Both the position numbers and the translations under genes were made by a program. Positions 1-11,713 of a stretch of DNA of 64,000 bases are shown here, piece after piece (position 1 is the first letter of the stretch; each line of letters opens with the position of its first letter). The notes under the pieces are model-generated. The model searched no databases. It saw only the letters and a list, made by a program, of their open reading frames with translations, and was not told the DNA's origin. Source of the DNA: Branchiostoma floridae (Eukaryota > Chordata > Leptocardii > Amphioxiformes > Branchiostomatidae); NCBI RefSeq assembly GCF_000003815.2, contig NC_049983.1, positions 17,204,746 to 17,268,745 of the forward strand, in the 5' to 3' direction.

Positions 1-240
1 TCCCCCCCCCCCCCCATTCGTCACGGTTCAGCACTGGGGTGGACTTTCTTATGCAGATTGCTTCTTTAATCCAGCTCAGCCACGTTTGGGATAGTGTTAC
101 CTCCGCAAAAGCGCCACCTACATCGGCTACATATAGCGGCGAGAAGCAGAACTCCAATTAGAAGCTCAGAGCAGTTGAGACAAACTGGTTGTGTAAAAGA
201 AAAACTCTTACGTCCTATGATCTACCAACCTGATGAAATT
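1..240. repeat. Dispersed repeat, copy at left edge
   Basis: The segment containing gcgccacctacatcggctac, agaagcagaactcc and a tail resembling ctggttgtgtaaaag...accaacctgatgaaa recurs near 39370-39660 and 42640-42960, and in part near 37010-37090. It is a dispersed repeat of unknown class; no ORF is visible. It is cut by the window edge and starts with a run of C. Confidence 0.6.
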
Positions 241-794
241 ATTTTCGGGGGTTAGATTATTATTGATTTTATAAAACTTGTGAGCAATTTAATTAGATTC
301 CTGGCCACGATGCCGGGGCGAGGGAAAGTACTTGCCTTGTTTGTGCCTTTATTCTCTTCAAGATCATACACTGAACATTACTCCATCGTCAAACTTGGCA
401 CAAATATGAACTTCAAGACGTTGACTTAAAGGACAGCGATCATTGTATCTACGGAAGATCCGGGATCAGATCAGTATTTTGTGTCGTTGTTTCTTTTCAT
501 TTTTCATTTGTCTTTTTCCTTAGTCTATGTATCCGGAGTTTTAATTTCGAAACCGTACGACTGAGAAAGTTAGGAGAATGCTTATAGGATTCGTGTTTCG
601 ATTTGGTCTTGGTCATATTCTATTAGAAACTAGCTATAGATGTCAGAGTATATTTAAGATGAGGAAGACACTGCGCGCAATCTAGATCTCTGCCAGCAAA
701 TGATAATGACTATCCTGTACATGTGTTTGAATAAAATACCTTATTTTTGCACACCACCATCCCACTCATTATCATTTAATGTCACGGTTTCCAG
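241..794. other. AT-rich sequence upstream of EGF exon, no feature seen
   Basis: No coding exon, tRNA or clear repeat was recognised. By position it is intron or upstream sequence of the EGF gene whose exon starts at 795. Confidence 0.4.
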
Positions 795-1666
795 ATACAA
801 ACGCCTGCTCGTCCAGACCGTGCCATGCACATGCTAACTGTACCGACAATCCCGCTCCCGCCCTGGACGCCAACTGCACCTGTACCGGCGGATATACCGG
901 AGATGGTCGCGCTAACGGAACCGGATGTTCAGGTATGGAGTTTTCGCAAATCTGTGCTAGCCTGCATCTCGTGTCTTACTATCTTGAAAAGGGACTTAAC
1001 TTAAGTCTTAACTCCACCGCACAACAGACGGTGTCAGTACAAGTCCCCTTCCAGACGTTTGACGTGAACACACCGGCAAAAGCTGGAGGCACCTACTCTC
1101 CAAGCAGAGGTTAGACTCCGGCTGTTTTGTTGGACGGTTTTAGGCGTTTTTATCAGGCTTTCAATTTTGTACCGTTTTGTAGATGTCTCATGACCTAGGC
1201 AACTAGACATTAAGAAAACGGTACAAAATAGAAAGCCCGATAAAAACGCCTAAAAACGTTGAAAAACAGCCGGAGCCAAACCTCTGTTTGGAGAGTGGTC
1301 ATTATATAAATTACCGACCCGACCCATCTCTGTTCACGATGTTGATATGTGTGATTCGGTCCCATCTCCATAACGTGCAGCATGTACTTAATGTGTTATC
1401 TCATGTTACCATCTCTAGATATCAACGCCTGTTCTTCCAACCCGTGTCATGCGAACGCCACCTGCGAGGACAACCCCGCCCCTGCCCTGGACGCCAGCTG
1501 TACCTGTAACGCTGGCTATGCCGGGGACGGGACAGTGTCAGTGAACGGAACCGGGTGTTCGCTACAACCCGTCAGCGGCGCTGGATATTCAGACACCCAA
1601 TATTTGCCCACAATCGCATACACTTTGGCGATCATTGTGTCGATTGTGTATGAACGAGCAATTTGA
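795..1666 (+). CDS. EGF-repeat protein, last two exons (5' part outside window)
   Basis: Two exons are visible: 795-932 (acceptor ttccag, donor after TCAG) and 1419-1666 (acceptor ctctag, stop TGA). Both start in the same phase and each encodes one EGF-like domain of about 45 residues beginning D-T/I-N-A-C. Each has six cysteines in the pattern C-x4-C-x5-C, C-x-C, C, and the G-Y-T/A-G-D-G motif typical of the third disulfide loop. The two domains are near duplicates (both have NPAPALDA). After the second domain come about 35 residues ending in a hydrophobic stretch (IAYTLAIIVSIVYERAI), so the product is probably an extracellular protein with a C-terminal membrane anchor or GPI signal. The N-terminal part and total domain number are unknown. 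The exons are in compatible phases (1 to 1) and separated by an intron that holds a MITE. Confidence 0.75.
1096..1296. mobile_element. Foldback MITE in EGF-gene intron
   Basis: The two arms of about 80 bases are inverted copies. The left arm starts ctctccaagcagaggtt and continues with ggctgtttt...ttaggcgtttttatc...tttgtaccgtttt. The right arm is its reverse complement and ends aacctctgtttggagagt. There is a short loop near 1185-1210 and no ORF. No clear target-site duplication was found. Confidence 0.8.
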
Positions 1667-2742
1667 GAATGATGGATTGACATCTTATACACAGTAGAAG
1701 TCGTTTAATTGCACACCCGATTTGCCGGCGTACTTCGTGCAATTATCCGGATGGTGCAACAAAACGAATTTATCAAGCTGGACCGCGCCACCACGGGATT
1801 TCGGGATTCCATGCAATTAACAGGAGTGTGCGGTTATCCGTTGTGCAATTAACTGGCTTCTACGGTATTACTTCTGCAACATTATTCAGTGGACTGCCTG
1901 TTGCGACTGGTGTCGTGCAGGTGCTAGATGTTATAAAGTTAGTTTGGTATAAGGTGTGTACTGATCCATTCTAACATTACTGCTTTGACTAATATACATC
2001 CAATTACTTCTCAAATGGATTTCGAATGTTTTGCTCAATTTGAATATGGACTTTGTCTTCTTCGCTTCATTTACTACCCAGATGCACAGTAGATTTTAGG
2101 TTGCCTTTGAAGCTAGTTATTTCGTGGATGGGATGTCTGCTATGGCAGTTGGTGTTGTAGCTATTGTAATTTTCTGTTTTGTCTATTGTAATACTTCTCA
2201 CACAAAAGAATCAAGATCCATAGATCTACTTAAATCAAAATAGTATTTTTAGAACACCTCAGCCTCCATTATTTCCTACCTTAAAGATGAAGAATTTACA
2301 ATAGAAATGTTAAATATTGATTTACCTTTATACGGCAATATAGTGACAATACAATGACAGGATAGATTCAATTTAACTTTCTAATATTATTATCAATTAC
2401 TAGATTCCTTTTTATATATTACTCGGTGGGGGGAAAAGATTTTTTCAATGTGTCTGTATACAACTTCAAGATCTAAGCATCGTATGTTTTTACCCTAACG
2501 AAGGAGGTTTTAACTTAAGAATCTATAATGTTACACTCTGTTATATTGTTTAACCTAGGTATAGGCGGTCAATATTGGTAACGTTTGCTTAGTTTATTGT
2601 GGATTTTCGTCAACACCTAGCCGTACAAGTGTAAACGTGGAAAATCAAACGTGGTTTCTCTACCCATCAGATCCATTTTTCTACGTACCCTCTTCCCACC
2701 TCCATGCGACCACCCTCCGTCAGAGTTAGTAACTATCATAAC
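1667..2742. other. Downstream of EGF gene, no gene recognised
   Basis: This is AT-rich non-coding sequence and 3' flank of the EGF gene. No exon, RNA gene or repeat was recognised apart from low-complexity stretches. Confidence 0.4.
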
Positions 2743-3170
2743 TAGGGCTGGGTACCAGTACAAAACCAGTTTTTGTCATTGGACCGGTCCAGAAAAACCG
2801 GACCTAAAAAATTTGGTAGACCGGAAGTTGGACCTATTGGAAAATGAACAGATTATATGATAAGGCATTCACACGCTTCGGGGCTTACCGGACGAGGAAA
2901 ATAACAAGGGCGAAGTAGAGTAGAGTCTATAGTGTTTTGTTCCAAGTCTTACAGTCAATAGTACAGAGATAGTTAACCTTGTAGGATTTAAATACGCCAG
3001 TGAGAGTCAAATACTCCACAAAACAGATTTCTTTGTTGCAAAATGGACCATTGTTTATAGTATCGTCCATTCACAAGTACTGAATCAGGTCCAGGTTTAG
3101 GTCCAAACCTGGACCTGATCCTCTGGACCTGAACCGGACCTGAATTTTCTGTACCGGTACCCACCCCTAA
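2743..3170. repeat. ggtaccggtac repeat family, copy 1 (long form)
   Basis: It is bounded by agggctgggtacc on the left and ggtacccacccct on the right, with many internal copies of the motif ggtcc/ggacc (aggtccaggt, ctggacctg). A shorter copy in the opposite orientation lies at 33196-33346. The termini are near-inverted, suggesting a MITE-type element. This copy has about 280 extra bases in the middle (roughly 2830-3080). Confidence 0.65.
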
Positions 3171-3429
3171 CTATAACATCACATTCCCATATAGAAGTCC
3201 TACGTTTGGAATACGTCTTATCGAGAAGAAATGAAATGCTATCTATGCAATTGAGACGGTGACCACACCCTGTAAGTTCACATATGACGCGTGGCGTCTA
3301 TTAGGTATGAAGTCTATACTAATAAACAGGAAGTTGGAATATTGGGGAATAAAAAATGAACTAACAAATTCACTTCTCTGTGTTTATTTGTATACAAGCA
3401 TGGTATCAGCATGGTATAGCATGGAAGAT

Positions 3430-3925
3430 GTCCCCCCTTCCTAGACCCTTGTGGAATGATCGACCCCCTTTCCAAGACCCTTAACCCCATCTGAAAAGGT
3501 TGGCCCCACTTTACTATGCATCCAAACTATATGGTCAGTCCCCCTTCCCAGAACCTTTAACCCCATGTATCCCTCCCTTGCCAAACTCTTACCCCTTGTA
3601 AAACGGATGGTCCCTCTCTTGCCTGACCCTGTGTGAAATGGATGGATGGTCTCTCCTCCCATCCCATGTGAAATGGATGGTCCCATTTACCCAGACCTTG
3701 AGCCCTATGTGAAATTGTTGGTCCCACCTTCTCATACCCTTACTTCCATGTTATACGGTCCGTCCCCAGAGCAAAAACCTTTGAGCACATGTGAAAAGGA
3801 TGCCCCTTCTCAGATCCTCAACCACATGTGAAATGGATGGCCCCTCCCTTCTCAGCCCTAAAGCTGATAAAAAATGGACGCTCCCCTTCCCAGAACCTTG
3901 AATGGATGGCTCCTCCCTTAAATGT
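3430..3925. repeat. Degenerate minisatellite
   Basis: Imperfect units of roughly 40-50 bases share the words tgtgaaatggatggtccc, ccttcccagaccctt and accccatgtg. They are diverged and of variable length, so this is an old array. The ORFs that cross it are repeat artefacts. Confidence 0.7.
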
Positions 3926-3986
3926 TCAATGGGTTCATGCTTCTATTCGTGATAGGCTACCATAATTCTTAATCATGTAACTTTAA

Positions 3987-4790
3987 AGGACAGGCTTAGT
4001 TGCTCATGTATTGATGGTGTTCAGCACCAAGGACAGAATTAGTTGTTCACGTATTGAATGTGTTCAGCACAAAGGACAGAGTTAGTTGTTCATGTATTGG
4101 TGGTGTTCAGCACCAAGGACAGACTTAGTTGTTCATGTATTGATGGTGTTCAGCACCAATGACAGGCTTAGTTGCTCATGTATTGAATGTGTTCAGTACC
4201 AAGGACAAACTTAGTTGCTCATGTATTGAATGTGTTCAGCACAAAGTACAGACTTAGTTGCTCATGTATTGAATGTGGTCAGCACAAAGGACAGACTTAG
4301 TTGTTTATATATCGGTGGTGTTCAGCACAAAGGACAAACTTAGTTGCTCATGTATTGAATGTGTTCAGCACAAAGGACAGGCTTAGTTGTTTATATATTG
4401 GTGGTGGTCAGCACAAAGGACAGACCTTAGTGCTCATGTATTGAATGTGTTCAGTACAAAGGACAGACTTAGTTGTTCATATATTGGTGGTGTTCAGCAC
4501 CAAGGACAGACTTAGTTGTTCATGTATTGAATGTGTTCAGCACAAAGGACAGGCTTAGTTGCTTATATATTGGTGGTGTTCAGCACAAAGGACAGACTTA
4601 GTTGTTTATATATTGTTGGTGTTCAGCACCAAGGACAGACTTAGTTGCTCATGTATTGAATGTGTTCAGCACAAAGGGCAGACTTAGTTGTTCATATATT
4701 GGTGGTGTTCAGCACCAAGGACAGACTTAGTTGTACATGTATTGGTGGTGTTCAGCACCAAGGACAGGCTTAGTTGCTCATGTATTGAAA
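3987..4790. repeat. 43-base minisatellite overlapping the MMP-like gene's stop
   Basis: There are about 18 units with consensus ggacagacttagttg(c/t)tcatgtattg followed by (a/g)(a/g)tgtgttcagcac(a/c)aa. Two unit types alternate, with cat-gtattgaatgtg versus tat-attggtggtg. The right-most unit runs into the coding end of the MMP-like gene, where its reverse complement supplies the last codons and the stop. Confidence 0.85.
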
Positions 4791-7700
4791 GCAACCCATC
4801 CAGTATTTAGCCACGCTGCGCGGGTAGGGTGGGTTGGCCCCTTCGGTCACAGCGCCGCCGTTGTCCAGCCTCCAGTACTGATCGCCCCTGAAGATGTAGT
4901 CCAAGCCGTTCGTCCACTGGATAGCCGCGTCCAGGCGGTCCGGGAAGTCCCTCCACAAACTGAGGGCCTTCGGGTAGCCGCGGTCTAGTGTCCTGGGGCC
5001 CTCGGTGTACCGCCAGTACTGGTCACCTATAGTGGAGGGGAGAGAAGGATCTCTTTAATACACAACCACCCATTTTCCTATACGTGTCAGAAACGTTCCC
5101 TAGATGAATCAACACTCACCCGTGAATAAGTAAGCCCTGGCTCTGCCCTGAAACTCTCCAAAGTACAGCGCAGCGTCAATGTTGGGTACGGTACGCCAGA
5201 GGTAGATGGAGAGGGGGTAGTCCCTATCAGGACTGGCGCCGTCAAACCGCCAGTATCGGCCACCCTGCGTGGACAAGGCAAGTCAACCTTAAAGGCTCTG
5301 TTTTCCATCATTTCACCAGGCCCTTTATTTAATCAATATCCAAGCAAATGCATGATTGCGTTTTTTTTTTCAGCACATGTATACGTATGACACTGAGGAG
5401 ATGCTATTAGTGTTGAACAGTGGGTCCAAAATCATATCCAGTTGCTTGAGTAACAATAAATGCTTTTGGCATATCTTATTACTTAATTAATGTCTAACAT
5501 TCATCGACGTTACAAATGTATACCTTGACAAACAACAGGAGCTAATTGACTCATTCTTATCAACATTGTCTTAGCTTTGCCTTACCTTGTTTTCTATTAC
5601 ACTTCTAAAGTCGTTTTCAGCTCTTTTGTATTCATAGTTTTGATATGAAAGACCAATTTTCCTAGATCAGGCACTGACGAAAGATAGTGGATACTCTACT
5701 TGAACCGTCTGACCGTTTCTGAAATCATATAGTTACTTGATTAACTGCTTTTGGGCGTATCTTCACAAACAATTTTGTTCAACGTTCCCCACCAACCGCA
5801 CAGGAGCAAACCCGCTTAGTTTTACCTTGAAGAAGTAAGTCTTCCTGTTGGGCGGCCAGTACAGCGCGGCGTCTATCCCGCCACCCGCTTATTTTTACCT
5901 TGAAGAAGTAAATCTTCCTGTTTGGCGGCCAATACATCGCGGCGCCTATCCCGCCACCCGCTTAGTTTTACCTTGAAGAAGTAAGTCTTCCTGTTGGGCG
6001 GCCAGTACAGCGCGGCGTCTATCCGCCACCCGCTTAATCAGTTTTACCTTGAAGAAGTAAGTCTTCCTGTTGGGCGGCCAGTACAGCGCGGCGTCTATCC
6101 CGCCACCCGCTTAGTTTTACCTTGAAGAAGTAAGTCTTCCTGTTGGGCGGCCAGTACAGCGCGGCGTCTATCCCGCCACCCGCTTAGTTTTACCTTGAAG
6201 AAGTAAGTCTTCCTGTTGGGCGGCCAGTACAGCGCGGCGTCTATCCCGCCACCCGCTTAGTTTTACCTTGAAGAAGTAAGTCTTCCTGTTGGGCGGCCAG
6301 TACAGCGCGGCGTCTATCCCGCCACCCGCTTAGTTTTACCTTGAAGAAGTAAGTCTTCCTGTTGGGCGGCCAGTACAGCGCGGCGCCTATCCCGCCACCC
6401 GCTTAGTTTTACCTTGAAGAAATAAGTCTTCCTGTTGGGCGGCCAGTACAGCGCGGCGTCTATCCCGCCACCCGCTTAGTTTTACCTTGAAGAAGTAAGT
6501 CTTCCTGTTGGGCGGCCAGTACAGCGCGGCGCCTATCCCGCCACCCGCTTAGTTTTACCTTGAAGAAGTAAGTCTTCCTGTTGGGCGGCCAGTACAGCGC
6601 GGCGTCTATCCGCCACCCGCTTAATTAGTTTTACCTTGAAGAAGTAAGTCTTCCTGTTGGGCGGCAAGTGCAGCGCGGCGTCTATCCCGCCACCCGCTAA
6701 ATTAGTTTTACCTTGAAGAAGTAAGTCTTCCTGTTGGGCGGCAAGTACAGCGCGGCGTCTATCCCGCCACCCGCTTAATCAGTTTTACCTTGAAGAAGTA
6801 AGTCTTCCTGTTGGGCGGCCAGTACAGCGCGGCGTCTATCCCGCCACCCGCTTAATCAGTTTTACCTTGAAGAAGTAAGTCTTCCTGTTGGGCGGCCAGT
6901 ACAGCGCGGCGTCTATCCCGCCACCCGCTTAATCAGTTTTACCTTGAAGAAGTAAGTCTTCCTGTTGGGCGGCAAGTACAGCGCGGCGTCTATCCCGCCA
7001 CCCGCTTAATCAGTTTTACCTTGAAGAAGTAAGTCTTCCTGTTGGGCGGCAAGTACAGCGCGGCGTCTATCCCGCCACCCGCTTAATCAGTTTTACCTTG
7101 AAGAAGTAAGTCTTCCTGTTGGGCGGCCAGTACAGCGCGGCGTCTATCCCGCCACCCGCTTAGTTTTACCTTGAAGAAGTAAGTCTTCCTGTTGGGCGGC
7201 CAGTACAGCGCGGCGTCTATCCCGCCACCCGCTTAGTTTTACCTTGAAGAAGTAAGTCTTCCTGTTGGGCGGCCAGTACAGCGCGGCGTCTATCCCGCCA
7301 CCCGCTTAGTTTTACCTTGAAGAAGTAAGTCTTCCTGTTGGGCGGCCAGTACAGCGCGGCGTCTATCCCGCCACCCGCTTAGTTTTACCTTGAAGAAGTA
7401 AGTCTTCCTGTTGGGCGGCCAGTACAGCGCGGCGTCTATCCCGTCAGCAGGCAGGCCTTCCCACACGTCAGCGATCAGCTGGGGGTACCCGGGGTCCGCG
7501 CCTGCGCTGTTCAGTCTCCAGAAGTAACGGCCTGTCACGCAGAGTAGGAATAAGTGTGGCAATAAAAACTACAAATGTATTGCCATGGCGCGACGGGTTA
7601 GTATCTATGATTGTTGTTGTAGATACGTTCTATCCTTTCGCATGGCTATATGTACAAAAACTGTTTTATGCGATGGATGTTTGTGGGGCATTGGCCACTG

Positions 7701-10700
7701 CTGTTAACAAGAAATGTGATCTGTTCTGATGAGCGACAGACATGCCTACCACCAAATTTGGAAATTCTTGTCAAACGGACACACACTATACTACTAGGCT
7801 AGCCCCTGGGTGTCGCCCAAAATAAAATGAAAAACATGAATTTTGTTCCTTCAAGGCGTTAAACTGACCAAAGATAGAAGGTACTTTTTCGGTCTAGTTT
7901 AGCTTATTGAAAGCCGGTCTTCCATTGGTGGTGACAGAGAGGACGTCAGTGCTGTGTCCGTTTTGTAGAACCAATTCTTAAATGTAATGATCTAGTTGAC
8001 TACCGGCAGTTAGAACCATTTCCAAAACATGCAAGTCTGATGTAGCCTCTACCAGGCTCCACATAAATGATGAGAAAATTGTTGACATTGGCCAAATAGA
8101 CAGATAACATGCCAGAGCAGTTAGCCGGACTAAACTTAAGTTCGATGACAAAAGAGCCGGAATTTGAGTATCCTTACTTTTATTTACATCTATTTCTTAC
8201 ATCAAAAAGTGGTCACAAAATGAATAGGATGCAGTGTGTAGCGGCATCACCTCTGTATCTGTATCTGTATTTGTATTTATATCTATATAGCCGGTATAAC
8301 CGCCGTTAGGCGTAACACACCAGCTTTGCAGTCACGCGGAGCGGGAGCAGCTGGTTATATTACACTGAACGATCCGTCACACCTACCTTTTGCACATCTG
8401 TCTGCAAGCGTTCTTTAAAGCTATCCAGAGAAGATGATGCCCCTACTGTACTTGGTGATAACAAATTCCACTCTACGATAGTACGATACCTCTGAAGGCG
8501 TACACGGACCCGTTGGCCAGACGAGTGAAGGCATCAAACTTCTCCCCGCTGCACGTTACCGCGTCCAGATCACCGCCAGGGGGACAGAGCGGAGAGGGTG
8601 GCCGAGGGTTCGGCAGCGGAGGAGATGGCCGAGGCCTAGGGTTCGGCAGCGGAGGGGGTGGACGGAAGGTCGGCAGCGGAGGGTGTCCTGTAGACAAGGG
8701 CGGAACATCATGGTTGAAAGCGTTGTCCTTGTTATTTTTTTTTAAACAAGGAATGAAAAACTATTGAATCAGTGATCACGAGCACAAAGTTTATTACATA
8801 CTATTGACGTCACCAATTCACGTCGACAGGCGACACCTTGTGAGTAATTAATCGGTCTCTACTGCGTATATGCTTGTCTATTAACCATGAAAATAGACTA
8901 TCATAATCTTCATACAGATCTTATGTGATCTAATGTCATATTGAGTGTATGTCGTTGAGTGTGCGCTTTTGTCTACTAGCATCTGTTCGACTTTACAGAA
9001 ACGTAGAAAACGCGGCAAAGCAAAAAATGAAAACCGGCCGGAGTCACGCGTCAGCTGCTTTGAGATTATGTGTCACAGTTTTAAACCGACCGTAGAGCCT
9101 CCGGATGCCCCGGATGTCGTCACCATGGAGGCGGAAGTTGGGCCGGTACCGGTAGAAGGGCGCCATTACTGCAGTGTTTCCCCGGGAGTGCCCGAGACCC
9201 AGGACGTGCCCCAACTGGTGAGCCGCTACCTGGCGCAGAGCAACGCCTCCGGGAAGATCTGGAGGAGGGATGGAGGTATAAAAACGTGGGAAAAGATAGA
9301 CTGGGAAAGAAAAGAGAACACAGAAAACAAAAACAACGAAGAAATCACGTCTTTAGGTAATATACATAGCTGTATGCACTGTTGGACTCGGTATACGAGT
9401 CCTATTGAGAGAGGTTCTAGATCAATCAAGGTCCTTGGTTCAAGCTAAGTTTCACGGTGGACAATAAGTATAGAATTTTTCATTGGGAAGTTTTTCTCGT
9501 AGCCTTACCGTTTCTCTTGTTGATGGTCCAGGTCTCCGACTCGTCGAAGTGTACATCGCCGCCGATGCCGTTGCCAGGGCCGTACGCATGCGCCAGGGTC
9601 TTCCCAGGCCCGTCGAATGAGTGGCCGTCCCCGTGGAGGAACGAGACGAAGCTGATCTCAATGTCGGAAGGAGTGGAACCCTTCAATCTCCGGAACCGCA
9701 GCGAAGTGTAAGCCGACCAAATCTACAGGTAGGCAGAAACCCCCGTGAGCAGTTTTATCAGATTGGCACGTCACTAGCTGAATAAAGAGACATTTTTTCG
9801 CGACCCTTGCTGTATTTCCGTCGACTTTTCGGTGACCGTTTGTCACCTTCCTCAGGGCAATTCTGACTGGTTTACATTACACTGCATGCACGGAAAGCAA
9901 ACTATGGTGAAAACATTGTATGAACACAGCATTGTAAACATCGCGCATCACTGCTTGTGAAGTGATAACTATTCTAAAGCATAATAAGGTGCCATGTCGT
10001 TGTTGCTGCAAAAATGCAACATCGCAAAAAATGAATCTTCTCAAAACCAAAAAGAATGCAGTACAACAAGGACGAGTCTACAAGCAAACATTACAGGCCA
10101 AATCTCTCCAATCTAGAGCACAAATGAGCTTACTTTTTGAGCTCTCCGTATCTCCCTTCGCACGCTAGCCGGCGGCAGGTCCGGGGTGTAGTTCACTATA
10201 CGGTAGGTGAGGTTGTTCTTTCTCCACCGCCGCCCGAGCTGGAGCAGGTAGGAGGCCAGCTTCTCACCCGTGTCGGCAACCCCGCATCTAGGCATGCGCA
10301 TCATCTCCGTCGTCTTGTCATCAAGTTCACCTGGAGACAGAAGCAATGAAGGAAAGTTAGTGGTCCAGAAGAAGGCAGGGTCTACTACTTATATGCTAAA
10401 GCAAGCCAGCACCTCAGAGCATTGGTCATGAAAAGACATAAAAAAACAGGCTAGAGCCTCCTTCGGTTAGTATTGACCATGTTACGTTTGAAATAAAAAC
10501 AACACTAAATGTATTTAGCCCGAAAGTTGTTAGCCCGAAAGGTACTTATTTAAGGACGTTAACTGATTAAGGACAAAAAATAAGGTCAATCAGGAAAGCC
10601 TCGAATCATACAATTTTTTTCATGATGAACATGCCATTTCATGTGGCTCCTAGCTCCAGTAAGGAGTGAAATGTGCAAACCGAAACAGGCACCCCCCCCC

Positions 10701-11661
10701 CCCCCCCCTCATTGAGGAGTATCTATGATTACCCTACCTTGCTATTGCGGACATGTAGCATGCCCACACCACGCCCTTAAATCTCCTCACCTGTTTGATG
10801 TATACCGGCGAACCTTTGAAAGTTTGTGATGGCTCTGCGCAAGGCGATCCGGTCATAGTGCATGCCTAGCTCGAACCAGCCGAACCGCATCAGGTACAAC
10901 TGGAGGATTTCATAACAGCTCATAAAACTTTTCTACTAGGACGGCACTCTCGCAGCGACCTAAAATTTGACAGATCGCTCAACGAATTCTGTAGAAAAGA
11001 AACGAATCTTTTTACACTTTGTGTGTTTTGTTGTCTTCTTAGTGACACTTTTACGTTTTGTATGACATACTAGTACCCAGTGTGAAGGCGAAAATTACAC
11101 ATATCCTTTATAGGTCGCAGTAAGAGCGCAGCGCGATCGCCGTCTAGTGAAATGGGGCCTTACACATGGCGACAAAAATCTTTGTCTGTAGTAAAGCCAC
11201 TCTGACTTGTTTATATTTGGATGACAACCGCGAGAGTATCTCTTTTCGTCCGTTTCAAAAACAACTTTGTGTCCATACTGTAAATCATACAAAGAAGCTG
11301 CAAAATGAACAAATATAACGTTATGCCGTAAATTACAAAAGTATCGAAAAATAGATACTAATGCAAACGATGTCTCTTTTCCTGTTGTAAAATGCACTGA
11401 TCTTTTTGTGAGCTTACCCCTTATACAAGATTTATTTCAAGCCCTCATGAGCGAAGTTTTCCAAAGTCTCACAAGAAAATGTGAAAGAAACATCAAGAAT
11501 TGTTTGGCAATACCATACACTTGTAAAACGTTCTGACACTTACATTTGATAATTAAGGAAACTTTTTGCTCCAGTTTAGCACGGTCGCATAAAACTAAGG
11601 CGGTCAAAGCTCATATGATTAAATCAGCGTGGGAATCGATATATATATATATATGTATGTA

Positions 11662-11713
<52 letters not shown>

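Noticed and set aside
3987-7388. Regular repeats resembling a CRISPR array
   Set aside because: The units are contiguous tandem copies without unique spacers, in a eukaryotic intron-exon context; these are minisatellites.
8945-9448. Plus-strand 167-codon ORF
   Set aside because: It is antisense to the MMP catalytic exon and flanking intron, with no recognisable domain.
9985-10112. Extra coding exon between catalytic exons of the MMP-like gene
   Set aside because: The junction AQK/IWSAYTS between 10134 and 9722 is already continuous and in phase with the family pattern.
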